Assembly: GCA_902776035.1 (NCBI GenBank) | Contig: CACYOO010000006.1 | Location: 1 to 64,000 of the forward strand | Reading direction: 5' to 3' | DNA: 64,000 bases | Origin: an uncultured bacterium | GTDB lineage: Bacteria > Cyanobacteriota > Vampirovibrionia > Gastranaerophilales > Gastranaerophilaceae | Shown: piece by piece, positions 51,514 to 62,232 of the stretch | How positions within the stretch are numbered: position 1 is the first letter of the stretch | Layout of the letters: each line of letters begins with the position of its first letter | The notes under the pieces: generated by a model | Told to the model about the DNA's origin: nothing | Seen by the model: only the letters and a program-made list of their open reading frames with translations | Databases searched by the model: none | Program-made: the position numbers and the translations under genes

Positions 51514-52283
51514 AAATAGGTATAGTTGGCTTAGGACTTATTGGCGGTTCAATTTATAAATCATTAAAAAGTAAAAATTATGATGTTGTTGGAATATCTG
51601 ACTCTCAAAACGGCTTATATCCTGATATTACTAATGATTATAATATTTTAAAAGAATGTAATATCGTATTTGTAGCTTCACCTATGAATAAAGTTTTGGA
51701 AATATTAGATAAAATCGAAGATATAGTTTCTGAAAAAACAATAGTAGCAGATGTTTCTTCGCTAAAATCTTTTGTATGTAAAAAACAATACAAATATAAT
51801 TTTATACCCACACATCCAATGGCAGGAACAGAAAAAACCGGCTTTGAAAATTCTTTTAAAGAACTCTTTGAAGGTGCAAAATGGGTAATATGTAAAGAGG
51901 AATGTCCTGAAAGCTTACAAAAAATCATAACGGATATGAATGCAGAGATTATATACGCAACAGCGGAAGAACATGATGAGGCGGTTGCATTAATTTCACA
52001 CATGCCAATGGTAGTTTCACAAGCTATATTTAATGCCTCAAGAGATAATGTATTAGCAATGAGATTGGCTTCCAGCGGTTTTAGGGATATGACACGTCTT
52101 GCAATAACCAATTCCGTAATGGCAGAAGATATGATAAATTTTAATCACGAGAATATTCAAGATGCTGTTTTAAAAATGTATTCTTCAATAGGTGAATTGT
52201 TAAAAACAGATTATAAAGAAAAAGTTGAAGAAATCTCAAAAGCACGTTCTGCTATGTACAAAAACGGAAAGAACATCTTATAA
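51510..52283 (+). CDS. tyrA: Prephenate dehydrogenase
   Basis: Oxidative decarboxylation of prephenate (or arogenate) in tyrosine synthesis. The N-terminal Rossmann motif is GIVGLGLIGGSIYKSL. PTHPMAGTEKTGFENS is the TyrA active-site block with the conserved His, and VALISHMPMVVSQAIFNA follows. The 257 residues are on the short side, with no ACT regulatory domain. Acceptor specificity (prephenate or arogenate, NAD or NADP) cannot be fixed. Last gene of the proBA unit, meeting convergent mod after four bases. Confidence 0.93.
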   Translation: MKIGIVGLGLIGGSIYKSLKSKNYDVVGISDSQNGLYPDITNDYNILKECNIVFVASPMNKVLEILDKIEDIVSEKTIVADVSSLKSFVCKKQYKYNFIPTHPMAGTEKTGFENSFKELFEGAKWVICKEECPESLQKIITDMNAEIIYATAEEHDEAVALISHMPMVVSQAIFNASRDNVLAMRLASSGFRDMTRLAITNSVMAEDMINFNHENIQDAVLKMYSSIGELLKTDYKEKVEEISKARSAMYKNGKNIL

Positions 52284-52287
52284 AATT

Positions 52288-54129
52288 TTATATTTTAATA
52301 ATGCTTTCATCACCGCAAATATTTCTTACCTTGATTCTTAACGGTTTTTTGTCAGATTTGATTTTACCATTCCAAAATTCTTTTTTCTTTTCTCCATTAA
52401 CTATTACATAAGAAGTTTTACCGTCAATTTTTATTTCGCTATCGCTATGCCATTCACCGTCGGTATTGGTACAATCAAGTGAAATATATTCTATAGTTTC
52501 TAATCCGTTTTCACTTATTATAATAGGCATATATTTTTTATCAGCACTTTTTAGTGATTGTTCATATTTCTTTGCATTATATTCATCAATTCTTTGTATA
52601 ACTCTATCACTTATAAACTTATTGACTGTTACTTGATATTCTTGGAATAATGTTTCTTTTATTTCTTCTAATTTGTAATCAATCACATCTTCAACAACTA
52701 CATCATCAAGAAGTTCTTTTAAATCTCGAAGCTCAATTTCAATATTTGTTGAATCATCATCTTCAATAAACTTCTTAATTTCATCAATATCAGTTATATC
52801 AATATAGTAAACAATAACTTTTTTAACACCATCAGGTAAATCAGGGATTGCTTTATGTATAATCTCATTCATCATTGGTAAATCAAGCAATTTTGTTGTA
52901 CTATCCATCAAATTTGGAGTGTATATAGGAATCATACCCTCTTTTGAATCTTGAATAGCACCTTCCCAATATTCATCAAGTGAATCTTCATTTCTTAATC
53001 CATGAATAATAGATTTCATCTTATCCTTTGTTTGCACAGGATTACGATATAAAGATACACCGTCTTTTATTTCTTTAACGGAAAATTCTGCATTATCTGC
53101 AATTAATCGATCTCTCGCAGTTTGAATACTATTTATACCTATATCACAATGTATAAATTTTCTACCTAATTTATTTGCAACTGCCGCCGTTACACCACTA
53201 CCGCCAAAAAAATCAGCGACAATCATATTTTCATTTGAACTTGCTTTTATGATTCTTTCAAGTAGTGCTTCGGGTTTTTGCGTTGCATAGTCCGTATTTT
53301 GAATAGAATTTCCTTGTACCGCAAAGATATCTGACCATACATCACCCGGATTTTTACCCTTTTCTTCAAGTGTATCTGCATCCACCGATTGATACCTTGC
53401 CTCGCCTCTATGAGCACGAGCAATTGTTTCAGGGCTATATTCTGTACGCACAGAATCTAAATCAAAATATGCATCATCTGTTTTGCTATAAAAATAAATC
53501 GTTTGATGTTTTCTGCCAAAAGCACTATTCGTACTCGCACCTTTAATATAATGCCAAATAATTTCATTTTTGAAATTATTTTCTCCAAAAATTTCATCCA
53601 TAAGAATTTTTACATAATGTCCTATGTTGTAGTCTAATTGAACGTATATAGATGCCGTTTCTGACATAATACTCTTTATTGCCATTAAGTTTTCATACAT
53701 CCAATTTAAGTAATCCTCTTTGTTCCAAACATCTCCATACATTTTTTCTTCAAATGCTTTGAGATCTTCTATATCAAGTTCCTGTTCTACTTTTTCGACT
53801 TCCTCTGCTTTTTGCGGATTATGCCTTATATAAATTTTTTTTGCATAATCTGCTCCGCTTGCAAACGGAGGATCAATATAAACCAAGTCAACCTTTATAT
53901 CATTATCTTTAAGGTAAGCACATGCAGACAAACATTCACCTCTGATTATCATATTATCGGGATTATTTCCAACAACTTCTGTTGTTTCAACCTCATATAA
54001 AGGCATACCTCTTTTGATTTTTTCTTTTACATCTAAATTACCCTTATATTTTAATGTTCTTGGAAAATTATCAAGCAATGCTTGACCGTTTATAGGTTCA
54101 GGATAATAAGGTACATATCTTATTGCCAT
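52288..54129 (-). CDS. Type III restriction-modification DNA methyltransferase (Mod)
   Basis: Methylates adenine at the system's target and gives specificity to the Res subunit. The 613 residues have catalytic motif DPPF (86-89) followed much later by SAM motif DFFGGSG, the beta-class order of Type III Mod and related enzymes. The region between holds the target recognition domain ([22 protein letters not shown] and following). Its ATG shares the A of the res stop codon (TAATG), so the two are translated together. The recognition sequence cannot be read from the protein. Confidence 0.92.
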   Translation of the reverse strand: MAIRYVPYYPEPINGQALLDNFPRTLKYKGNLDVKEKIKRGMPLYEVETTEVVGNNPDNMIIRGECLSACAYLKDNDIKVDLVYIDPPFASGADYAKKIYIRHNPQKAEEVEKVEQELDIEDLKAFEEKMYGDVWNKEDYLNWMYENLMAIKSIMSETASIYVQLDYNIGHYVKILMDEIFGENNFKNEIIWHYIKGASTNSAFGRKHQTIYFYSKTDDAYFDLDSVRTEYSPETIARAHRGEARYQSVDADTLEEKGKNPGDVWSDIFAVQGNSIQNTDYATQKPEALLERIIKASSNENMIVADFFGGSGVTAAVANKLGRKFIHCDIGINSIQTARDRLIADNAEFSVKEIKDGVSLYRNPVQTKDKMKSIIHGLRNEDSLDEYWEGAIQDSKEGMIPIYTPNLMDSTTKLLDLPMMNEIIHKAIPDLPDGVKKVIVYYIDITDIDEIKKFIEDDDSTNIEIELRDLKELLDDVVVEDVIDYKLEEIKETLFQEYQVTVNKFISDRVIQRIDEYNAKKYEQSLKSADKKYMPIIISENGLETIEYISLDCTNTDGEWHSDSEIKIDGKTSYVIVNGEKKKEFWNGKIKSDKKPLRIKVRNICGDESIIKI

Positions 54130-56993
54130 TATTCACACTCCTTAAAAAATTTATTTATTTTGCTAATTGTTAATGCAATTAAATCATTATCACTCATATT
54201 ATCTTGTAAATACAAGAAATCAAAACGATTATATCCAAATTCGCTATTATTTTGAGGGATAAATTCATTTTCCATAAATTCTTTTTTATCTGCAAAACTA
54301 TTTGCAAATCCCTCACCTTTAGTTTCAACTATCATTATTTTATGAATTTCATTATTTTTTCTTTTAATAATCAAAAAGTCAGGAGTATAAATACCCGTAT
54401 ACTTCCAATTGTTTTTTGAACCTTTGTATGTCTTAATTTTAAATTCTGTTAAAACTTCATCTCCATTGTAATAAACTTCTAAATTTTCTTTTTTAAATAC
54501 ATTTAAAGATAATATATTATTAAAAAACAACCTTTCAAAAGAACTATCTGTTTTATATGGTATATAGTGATATGTTTTGTCCTTTTCCGGATTTGTTTTA
54601 AACTTATTTTCTATTTCAAGTGCTTGTTGTTCAAAACCATTATCTCTCAGTGTTTTTATCGTATTTTTCATTTCTTTTGACAGTATAAGTTTACCATCAT
54701 CTTCTTTTATTATTGATTCAACTTTATCCTGTGCAGGAATAAAATCATCAGGTTTTGAAGTTTCTATCGGAGAAGTTAATTTTTCAACAACCAAAAGATT
54801 TGCGTTATCTTTTATAGTTTCTTCTTTTGTATTAAAATTTCTTTTATCAGAAAAAGCTTTCCTTATATTTACTTCTACTTGAGCAATATTGTATTGTGAA
54901 CTAAAATATCTAATTTCATCTTTAGTATAAGTAATTTCATCAAAAATACTTTTTAATTCACTTTCATATTTACTTAAATCCTTAAAAGTTATATTGTTAA
55001 AACTACCTTTTGAAATTTTATGCAACCACAAATTAAAATTAGCGATTTTATTACCCATTTCCTTAGACGTATCAATATCTATATATTCACCTGTTATAAT
55101 ATCCCAAGTTCTTATTACTCCAACGTATTTTTGCCCTAAAATGGAATTTTTTATTGACTCTAGTATATTAGCTTTTTCAACAACTAATGTTTCATATTCT
55201 ACTTTTAGTTGATAATATTCAATCGGAGGTAGATTTTTCTTATCCATTCTATTGTATCTGTTTATTAGAACTTTATCATTTTGAGCTCCCTGTTCAAACT
55301 CTTTTATACCAATATGATGTTGTCTTTGTAATTGTAGATTTAACTTATCGGCATTGCCTTCATTTAAATAAATTAAAGCAGATTCTGTTTTATTTTTATC
55401 AACTTGTCTTAAACATCTGCATGATGTTTGTAATACCATATTTACAGGACAATCACCTTCTTGCGATAAAATAACACCTGTTAAACTCTTACAATCCCAC
55501 CCCTCTTTACCTATTTGTACCAATAAAACGATTTTCTTTTTGGATATGGATTTGTCAAGTGTATCAAACTCTAATTGTGCATTTTGCGGTTCAGGATATT
55601 CTTTATTTCCTTTATGAAATTTCAATACGACTTCATCAGGATTAAGTTTATAATCTTTTAATATTTCACAGATTTTAGGATAAATAATTTCTTCCAAATT
55701 TTCAATTGTTCCACAATAAATACCTAATTTTGCAATTGTATTATCAGCATATTTTTTATTATTATATTTATCTAAAAATTCTCTTACCCCATTTTCCACT
55801 ATTTCTAAACGGTTTCTGCTATTAGATATTTTTACGGTCGGTTTTTTAAGAAAATTTCCTATACCGTCAATTAACGGGTAGTAATAAACTATGTTAGAAA
55901 TTTCTTTATTTTCGGTTTTCAATGTATCTGTTATTTCTATTTTTTCAGCTTTTTCAAGATATGGTGTTCCCGAAAAACCGATAACTGAATTAACCGTTTC
56001 GTTTTGTGTCCAATTATTTACTACACTTCTTAATTTGATTTCATCACTTACGGCATGATGTACCTCATCAATGAATATTGATAAACTTGGTATTTTACCG
56101 ATTAAACTTCTCAGTTCGTTTGCCGCACGATATTTTGTTTGTTCATCTATTGATAAACGTAATAAATTTTCTTTATCAATCTTATCAACTCTATCGAGAA
56201 TTACTTTTTCTGCGTTTGTAACTGCAATAAAACCAAATAATTGAGATAAAGGTTGATGAATCGCAATCTTTTGAACATTCGGATTTTTAATCTTATTGCT
56301 TTTCTTGTCAGTTTTAGACTGGTCTAAAACCTCAAACTTAATCATTCTTTTTATTTTAGTTGCAGACGGTTCAGGAATAACCCAAGCCGGATTGAACTTT
56401 TGTATAGTCTTTAAACTTGGTATAACTGAACTTTTTAATCCTGACGGAGCAAATATTATAAAATTGTGAGCAAAGGATTTATTTTTAGGTTCGTTTAATG
56501 CAAAATACAAGTCTAAATACATAAAACAAGCCATTAAGAATGTTTTTCCTGCACCCATTGGTAAACTAAATAAATAGTCTGTATAATTCACATTATAAAA
56601 AATATTTTTAAATACATCCTTGTAATCAATTTTATCGTAATTTTCTTTTATTTCTTTTTCTAGTTTTTTTGAAATTTGTTCACCTTTATCATTTTTAGTT
56701 ACTGCATACTGATAAAGTGATAAAGCACACGGATTTTCTATAAAAAAGTTTTTTAACGGTTGTTTTATTTCCAAGTCATCAACATTTAAAGTATTAAAAG
56801 TACCTTCATAAAATAATTTCCATAAAGGCAGATTATTACACTTTATTTTTAAGAATAAATAAGTCTTAATAGCATCAATTTGTGCATCTCTCAATTCATC
56901 AGTTTCTACTATATAATTTATTAATTCTTTAACTGTACAATCTTTTGAATTGTACCATTCATCTCTTTTACTTTGAATAATTGAATAAAACAA
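54129..56993 (-). CDS. Type III restriction enzyme (Res), helicase-nuclease
   Basis: The ATP-dependent cleavage subunit. The 954 residues have Walker A PMGAGKT (145-151), the DEAH-like box FIDEVHH, motif [13 protein letters not shown], and motif [14 protein letters not shown]. The C-terminal nuclease reads [28 protein letters not shown], a PD-(D/E)XK active site with Asp, Glu and Lys. Everything expected of an active enzyme is present. Gene order is res then mod, the reverse of many Type III systems. It probably has its own promoter in the 73-base gap upstream. Confidence 0.92.
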   Translation of the reverse strand: MFYSIIQSKRDEWYNSKDCTVKELINYIVETDELRDAQIDAIKTYLFLKIKCNNLPLWKLFYEGTFNTLNVDDLEIKQPLKNFFIENPCALSLYQYAVTKNDKGEQISKKLEKEIKENYDKIDYKDVFKNIFYNVNYTDYLFSLPMGAGKTFLMACFMYLDLYFALNEPKNKSFAHNFIIFAPSGLKSSVIPSLKTIQKFNPAWVIPEPSATKIKRMIKFEVLDQSKTDKKSNKIKNPNVQKIAIHQPLSQLFGFIAVTNAEKVILDRVDKIDKENLLRLSIDEQTKYRAANELRSLIGKIPSLSIFIDEVHHAVSDEIKLRSVVNNWTQNETVNSVIGFSGTPYLEKAEKIEITDTLKTENKEISNIVYYYPLIDGIGNFLKKPTVKISNSRNRLEIVENGVREFLDKYNNKKYADNTIAKLGIYCGTIENLEEIIYPKICEILKDYKLNPDEVVLKFHKGNKEYPEPQNAQLEFDTLDKSISKKKIVLLVQIGKEGWDCKSLTGVILSQEGDCPVNMVLQTSCRCLRQVDKNKTESALIYLNEGNADKLNLQLQRQHHIGIKEFEQGAQNDKVLINRYNRMDKKNLPPIEYYQLKVEYETLVVEKANILESIKNSILGQKYVGVIRTWDIITGEYIDIDTSKEMGNKIANFNLWLHKISKGSFNNITFKDLSKYESELKSIFDEITYTKDEIRYFSSQYNIAQVEVNIRKAFSDKRNFNTKEETIKDNANLLVVEKLTSPIETSKPDDFIPAQDKVESIIKEDDGKLILSKEMKNTIKTLRDNGFEQQALEIENKFKTNPEKDKTYHYIPYKTDSSFERLFFNNILSLNVFKKENLEVYYNGDEVLTEFKIKTYKGSKNNWKYTGIYTPDFLIIKRKNNEIHKIMIVETKGEGFANSFADKKEFMENEFIPQNNSEFGYNRFDFLYLQDNMSDNDLIALTISKINKFFKECE

Positions 56994-57066
56994 ATTTCAT
57001 ATCCTTATTGTTTATATTTAAATAATATCATGAAAAATTTAAATTATTATGTTATTCAATAAAATT

Positions 57067-58383
57067 TTAAAATTCCTTTTTCAACACGTTATAAATTCTT
57101 AAAAGTTCAACGGTTAAAATAAAACCTACACAAACAGATGAAATAGCAATTCCAAGCCAAAAACCATATAAATTCATTTTGAACTTAAATGCAAAAATAC
57201 ATCCCAATGTTATACCTATACAAATATAACCTATTAAATTTGCAGTAGAAACCATTTGAGTTCTTTTAAGCCCCTTTAATATACCACCCATTGATGCCTG
57301 ATAACCGTCAAAACACTCAAAACAGCCAATTATAAACATTATCGGGACAATAATATTTATTAAATCCTTGTCTATAGTAAATATTTCTGCCCAAAAAGAC
57401 GGAAATACCGCAAATAAAATACCGCATACAGCCATAAATCCTACAGAAATAACCACTCCTGATATACCGTATTTTTTTATATTTACTAAATTTCTTGCTC
57501 CGTTTGCATAGCCGACTTTTACGGCAATTGCATTAGATATAGATAAAGGTATCATAAAGGATGTTGAAGTTATAACATTTAATATATTCTGTGCAGCAGC
57601 ATAAATGCCGTCAACTCTACCCATAATTACAGCCATAGAATTAAATGTAAGCATTTCAAGAGTAACCGCAATAGAGATAGGAATACCTACATTTACTAAA
57701 ACTTTTAGATATTTAATAGGTAGTTTTATATTTTTTAATTTAAAATTTTTTAAACAATATATCAATAATGTAAGTCCCATAAAAGACCTTACTAAGACAC
57801 TCGCAATTGCAAGTCCTGAAATTCCTAAATTACAACCGAATACTAAAAATACATTTAGCAGGATATTCAAAAATATACCAATAATAGCTATAAAATTTGG
57901 GAAAAATACTATTTCATAAGCTTGCAAAAACTCTTTTAAGGCGGCATACAAATACCCGCCCATAGCAGAAAATCCAAAAATAAAAGTATAAATTCTTATA
58001 TACGGTAAAAGTTTATCTTCAAACCCCAAATTTTCCATTAAAGGTATACAAGCCCAAGTTAATAACATTGTTATAAAAGAAACTATCATTGCAATTTTTA
58101 ATGTAGGGTAGAAAAAATTTTTTGCAGATTTACCTGCACCCAATCTATTAGATAGTACGGGAGAAACACTAATAATTAATCCCAATCCAAACATATAGAC
58201 CAAACTTGTAACAGAGCCGGAGATACTAACAGCAGCAAGTACATCCGTTGAATATCTGCCTGCAACAAGAACATCTCCTGCCATAATAAACGTAAAGCCA
58301 ATATGTCCCATAATAATAGGTAATGCAAGCTTTATTAGTTCTTTTGCATAGTCAAAATAATTTTTTTGTACGTTTTCAACCAT
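57067..58383 (-). CDS. MATE family efflux transporter
   Basis: A cation-coupled multidrug or metabolite exporter with 12 predicted helices in two repeats. The 438 residues have the start ELIKLALPIIMGHIGFTFIMAGDVLVAGRYSTDVLAAVSISGSV and the second-half repeat ISIAVTLEMLTFNSMAVIMGRVDGIYAAAQNIL, both typical of MATE proteins (NorM/DinF type). Substrate unknown. It is followed downstream by, but separate from, res. Confidence 0.93.
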   Translation of the reverse strand: MVENVQKNYFDYAKELIKLALPIIMGHIGFTFIMAGDVLVAGRYSTDVLAAVSISGSVTSLVYMFGLGLIISVSPVLSNRLGAGKSAKNFFYPTLKIAMIVSFITMLLTWACIPLMENLGFEDKLLPYIRIYTFIFGFSAMGGYLYAALKEFLQAYEIVFFPNFIAIIGIFLNILLNVFLVFGCNLGISGLAIASVLVRSFMGLTLLIYCLKNFKLKNIKLPIKYLKVLVNVGIPISIAVTLEMLTFNSMAVIMGRVDGIYAAAQNILNVITSTSFMIPLSISNAIAVKVGYANGARNLVNIKKYGISGVVISVGFMAVCGILFAVFPSFWAEIFTIDKDLINIIVPIMFIIGCFECFDGYQASMGGILKGLKRTQMVSTANLIGYICIGITLGCIFAFKFKMNLYGFWLGIAISSVCVGFILTVELLRIYNVLKKEF

Positions 58384-58404
58384 AAACCTTTTTTAAGCCA
58401 TAAA

Positions 58405-59007
58405 CTATTGCGTTAAAGCTTTTGCACCTTGACTTCTTAAGTATTTTGCAATTTCAGAATCTTTGCCGTTATTAATTATTGCCCTGTCCAAAGCTGTTTC
58501 TCCGCCAATATTTACATAATTAATATTTGCACCTTTAGATATAAGTATCTTTGCCATTTTTACATCTCCGAGTGATGCGGCAAGAATAAGTGGTGTATAA
58601 CTATCCTCATCCGCAACATTTACATTTGCTCCATTATTAATTAAAAATTCGACAGAAAGATATGCTTTTGAAATAACTGCTATATTTAACAAAGATGTAC
58701 CATCAAAATTTTTTATATTTACATATTGTTTATTTTTAGAAAGCATAGAACGCATTATATCAATTTCATTATTTATAGCTGCCAAAACAAATGTCATAGC
58801 ATCATTTTCAAAATATTCATTATAATAATCTTTATTAAAAACTTTTAAATCACTTGATTTTAAACCTGTAAAGTTTATTAAATAATTCTTTAAATATTTG
58901 TGAAAATTATTCTTTTTAGCAGGGCTAAGTGTATCATAAAAAGATTGAGCATACACTTGTCCAAATGATAAAAGTAAAACAATCGCAGTAATTAATATTT
59001 TTTTCAT
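58405..59007 (-). CDS. Exported ankyrin-repeat protein
   Basis: 200 residues. The N-terminal KKILITAIVLLLSFGQVYAQS is a signal peptide with cleavage after VYA. Then a helical region (about 20-95), and three ankyrin repeats: FDGTSLLNIAVISKAYLSVEFLINNGANVN, EDSYTPLILAASLGDVKMAKILISKGANIN and GGETALDRAIINNGKDSEIAKYLRSQGA. Ankyrin repeats mediate protein contacts; exported bacterial ones may act in the periplasm or outside. Co-directional with the exported protein just upstream. Confidence 0.85.
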   Translation of the reverse strand: MKKILITAIVLLLSFGQVYAQSFYDTLSPAKKNNFHKYLKNYLINFTGLKSSDLKVFNKDYYNEYFENDAMTFVLAAINNEIDIMRSMLSKNKQYVNIKNFDGTSLLNIAVISKAYLSVEFLINNGANVNVADEDSYTPLILAASLGDVKMAKILISKGANINYVNIGGETALDRAIINNGKDSEIAKYLRSQGAKALTQ

Positions 59008-59039
59008 AAACTTTAATAACCCCTATATCCTGAATATTA

Positions 59040-59609
59040 TTATAATTCAAAGTTTGTTTTATTCAAATATCTGTCATTTCTAAAAGCTGCAGAATATGGT
59101 TTCGCTTCTCGTATTGCATCAAGCCAATTCATATAATCTGATTTAAAATCCTCTAAACTTTTATTAACATACTGCATTGTTATATATCCGTCAAAAGATT
59201 TCATGGCTCTATAAATATCACATTGTGATGCCATTTTGTCATTACCTACAACACACCTTGTTGCAATTGCATCATACTGTGTTATTCGTTCAAATTGATA
59301 AGGAGAATATGAATTTAAAGCTTCCAATTGAGCAGTTATTTTTCTTAAAAGTCCTACTGCACTTCTTTGATTTACATTTCTGTAAGAGTGAATAATAAGT
59401 GTTTTACTCCAATTAGTATAGGTTTCACCTGACGGAACATACTGCACAATAGTTTCATTAGTTCTTTTCTGATGATATGCTACAATCCAACCGCCTGCTC
59501 CTTTTGGAAAATCAAAAGCAAGTGTTTGATATGCATAAACACAACTTACAAATATCAATAAAACTGATATTAAGCTAAATATTTTCAAATGGTGTTTTTT
59601 CATTTGCAT
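59040..59609 (-). CDS. Exported protein of unknown function
   Basis: 189 residues with a signal peptide (KIFSLISVLLIFVSCVYA, likely cleaved after VYA). The mature part has FDFPKGAGGWIVAYHQKR, SAVGLLRKITAQLEALN and CVVGNDKMASQCDIY with two Cys, compatible with a disulfide. The start ATG at 59609 has GAGG 6 bases upstream. It overlaps the nif3-type gene by 35 bases. No family recognised; a periplasmic role is likely. Confidence 0.7.
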   Translation of the reverse strand: MQMKKHHLKIFSLISVLLIFVSCVYAYQTLAFDFPKGAGGWIVAYHQKRTNETIVQYVPSGETYTNWSKTLIIHSYRNVNQRSAVGLLRKITAQLEALNSYSPYQFERITQYDAIATRCVVGNDKMASQCDIYRAMKSFDGYITMQYVNKSLEDFKSDYMNWLDAIREAKPYSAAFRNDRYLNKTNFEL

Positions 59610-60258
59610 AAACTACCTCAACTTTATTATTTTTTATTATCTCATAAAAAACTTTTTTAATTAATACTTCACTTTCAAAATGACCTATATCATAAACTGC
59701 AATTTCACAATCTATTGCAGGATGATATTTTATATCTCCGGTAACAAAACAATCACATCCTGAATTTACAGCCAAGTCATAAAACTCCATACCTGAACCG
59801 GCACAAAAACCAATCTTTTTTACATAAGTAATATTGTTATTATTTATTAATTTTGCATTAGGTGAAACTAATTTAATCTTTTTATTTAAATCTTTAATTG
59901 AAATATTTGTATCAACAAACCTTAAAAAATCATCCTGTCCTGATACATCAAACCCCAATGCTTTAACAAGAGTATCTGTTGTCCCGCCTTGAGCCCTGTC
60001 CATATTTGTGTGAGCGCAATATATATCTATATCTTTAAATTTGAACGGAACAAAAAACAACGGATGATGAGAAATTATCATATCGCAATTTTGTTTTTTT
60101 GCCTGCATATAAACATCTTCAGTAACTGTAAGGGCAATTAAAACTTTGTTAATATCTTCATTTAAAGTTTCAATAATAGTACCTGAACTATCCCAGCTTT
60201 CTTGAAGTTCAAGCGGTGCAAAATATTCTATCTGTTTAATTAGCTGTAATTTGTTCAT
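59575..60258 (-). CDS. Nif3-like dinuclear metal-centre protein
   Basis: Member of the NIF3/YbgI family (also annotated GTP cyclohydrolase I type 2), a hexamer with a two-metal site of disputed function. The 227 residues have QESWDSSG, the metal-binding SHHPLFF, YCAHTNMDRAQGGTTD and, near the C-terminus, DIKYHPAIDCEIAVYDIGHFESE. All conserved His, Asp and Glu ligands appear. The length is at the short end. It overlaps gmk by 23 bases. Confidence 0.9.
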   Translation of the reverse strand: MNKLQLIKQIEYFAPLELQESWDSSGTIIETLNEDINKVLIALTVTEDVYMQAKKQNCDMIISHHPLFFVPFKFKDIDIYCAHTNMDRAQGGTTDTLVKALGFDVSGQDDFLRFVDTNISIKDLNKKIKLVSPNAKLINNNNITYVKKIGFCAGSGMEFYDLAVNSGCDCFVTGDIKYHPAIDCEIAVYDIGHFESEVLIKKVFYEIIKNNKVEVVYANEKTPFENI

Positions 60259-60799
60259 TTGTTATAATATCTTCTATTTTTAAAACAGTATCTTCAACAA
60301 CATCATTTACAACAGTATAATCAAACTTCTTAGAATTTATCATTTCAGATTTAACAGTATTAAGCCGTTTTTGAATGGCTTCTTCAGATTCTGTACCACG
60401 TCCTCTAAGACGTTTTTCAAGTTCATCCAAACTAGGAGGAAGTATAAAAATTAAAACAGCATTTTCGAATTTTTCTTTTACCTGCATTGCACCTTGAGTT
60501 TCAATTTCAAGAATAATTTTTTTATTTTCATTTAATGCCTGTTCTACAAACTTTCTATTTGTACCGTAATAATTTCCTGAAAACTCAGCCCATTCTAAAA
60601 AATCACCATTTTCAACTGCACTCATAAAATTTTGTTTAGACATAAAGTGATAATGAACACCATCAATCTCACCTTCACGTTTATTTCTTGTCGTACAAGA
60701 AATTGATAATTCAAAATCAGGATTTTTTTCCAAAAGTCGTTTGATAACAGTACCTTTGCCAACACCTGATGAGCCGGAAATAACAAATAATTTACCCAT
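60236..60799 (-). CDS. gmk: Guanylate kinase
   Basis: Phosphorylates GMP to GDP. The 187 residues have the P-loop SGSSGVGKGT (8-17), the GMP-binding signature SCTTRNKREGEIDGVHYHF, GNYYGT and ILEIETQGAMQVK. In many bacteria it sits with rpoZ; here it follows the organophosphate transporter gene with a one-base stop/start overlap (TAATG) and runs into the nif3-like gene. Confidence 0.97.
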   Translation of the reverse strand: MGKLFVISGSSGVGKGTVIKRLLEKNPDFELSISCTTRNKREGEIDGVHYHFMSKQNFMSAVENGDFLEWAEFSGNYYGTNRKFVEQALNENKKIILEIETQGAMQVKEKFENAVLIFILPPSLDELEKRLRGRGTESEEAIQKRLNTVKSEMINSKKFDYTVVNDVVEDTVLKIEDIITNEQITAN

Positions 60800-62232
60800 T
60801 ATAATTGTGCCGTTTCTTTTTCTTCGTTTTTTTCTTCGATTTCAATAATATCCGGCTTATGATGTGAACTGTAAGCCATAATTATTATACACATAATAAT
60901 ACCAATAATAGCAGATGCAATCCAGAAACATACAGCACCTCTCCAACCGAATTTATCAACCATAAAACCGGTTCCTGAAGATGATAATACCGCACCTACA
61001 TATCCAAACATACCTGCAAAGCCCAACGCTGCTGAAGCAACCTGTTTTGATGTTGCTTCTAATGCACAAACACCGCCAAGTAACAATTGAGGCCCTGCAG
61101 TAAATGCTCCAATCAATGCTGCAAGAATATAATCAAAAGCATCTATTCTATTTATATGGAATAAAAATAAACTAATACCTAATCCAACAAAAAACACAAT
61201 ATTTATTGGTATTCTGCTTCCTGATTTTGAACGGTCAGAAAACCAACCCGCAGCAATTGCACCAACAGAACCTACAACTGCAAGTGAACTTAATTTAGCA
61301 GTTGCAATTGCAAGAGTATCCCCTTTATATTCCATTAAATATTTTACAAACCAATCCTCTGTTCCAAAACGAATTACATAAACAAATGCATAAGCTATTG
61401 ATAATAACCATAATATTTTATTGCAAACGATATATTTTCTGAATAATTCAAAATAAGACATCTTTTGAATAGCAGCTTCTTTTTTTTCTTCCACCGGTTC
61501 GTTTTTATAAACATCAACATCAGGTAAACCTAATGATTGCGGCTTATCTCTTAATGCCCAGAATAAAAATAAACCCATTAATGTAACTAGTAATGCCTCT
61601 ATACCAAATGCCAATCTCCAACCTAACTTACAAATCAAAATACCCGATAACATAACTGTGGTAAAAACACCCAATTGGTGAGATGTTGACCATATAGACC
61701 ATTTTGTTGCACGTTCTGACTTACAAAGCCAATAAGAAAGGGCTTTTGCAATAGGTGGAAAAATCATTGATTGAAACCAACCGTTTGCTCCCCAAAAGAA
61801 TGCCATTATCCATAATAATATTGCAGCAGACGGCAATCCAAAAAATGAAACATGACCCGGAGTTATAAACACCGCACTCAGGACAAAACATACATTGGCT
61901 ATTGCAGAAAGTATCATTGCTGTCGGTAAAAATGTTCTTACATTGCTTCTATCCGCCAATATTCCGTTAAAAAATTTACCGACACCATAAGTAATATAAA
62001 GAGATGAACCTAATATACCAAGCTGTGTATTAGTATATCCCAAATCCTGTCCGATGAAAGGTAAAGCTACAGCTATATTTTTTCTGCAAAAATGAGCAAC
62101 AATATATGCAAAATACACTGAAATGAATATTCTCCATGTCCAATGTTTATACATTTTATCAATTTTTTCTTTATCTTGAATTTCCTCTTTTATTGGTGGT
62201 TCTTTAAAGAAATTTAAAATCACATTTGCCAT
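60799..62232 (-). CDS. Organophosphate:phosphate antiporter (OPA-type MFS transporter)
   Basis: A 12-helix major-facilitator permease of the GlpT/UhpT group, importing glycerol 3-phosphate or hexose phosphates in exchange for phosphate. The 477 residues have the MFS start YFAYIVAHFCRKNIAVALPFIGQDLGYTNTQLGILGSSLYITYGVGKFFNGILADR and the OPA block GANGWFQSMIFPPIAKALSYWL. A charged central loop (KNEPVEEKKEAAIQK) divides the halves. Substrate not fixed. Coupled by one-base overlaps to both neighbours. Confidence 0.92.
   Translation of the reverse strand: MANVILNFFKEPPIKEEIQDKEKIDKMYKHWTWRIFISVYFAYIVAHFCRKNIAVALPFIGQDLGYTNTQLGILGSSLYITYGVGKFFNGILADRSNVRTFLPTAMILSAIANVCFVLSAVFITPGHVSFFGLPSAAILLWIMAFFWGANGWFQSMIFPPIAKALSYWLCKSERATKWSIWSTSHQLGVFTTVMLSGILICKLGWRLAFGIEALLVTLMGLFLFWALRDKPQSLGLPDVDVYKNEPVEEKKEAAIQKMSYFELFRKYIVCNKILWLLSIAYAFVYVIRFGTEDWFVKYLMEYKGDTLAIATAKLSSLAVVGSVGAIAAGWFSDRSKSGSRIPINIVFFVGLGISLFLFHINRIDAFDYILAALIGAFTAGPQLLLGGVCALEATSKQVASAALGFAGMFGYVGAVLSSSGTGFMVDKFGWRGAVCFWIASAIIGIIMCIIIMAYSSHHKPDIIEIEEKNEEKETAQL

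Noticed and set aside
52288-56993. BREX or DISARM-like defence system
   Set aside because: Only a methyltransferase and a helicase-nuclease of Type III R-M layout are present, with no BrxA/B/Z, PglZ or DrmABC genes nearby.
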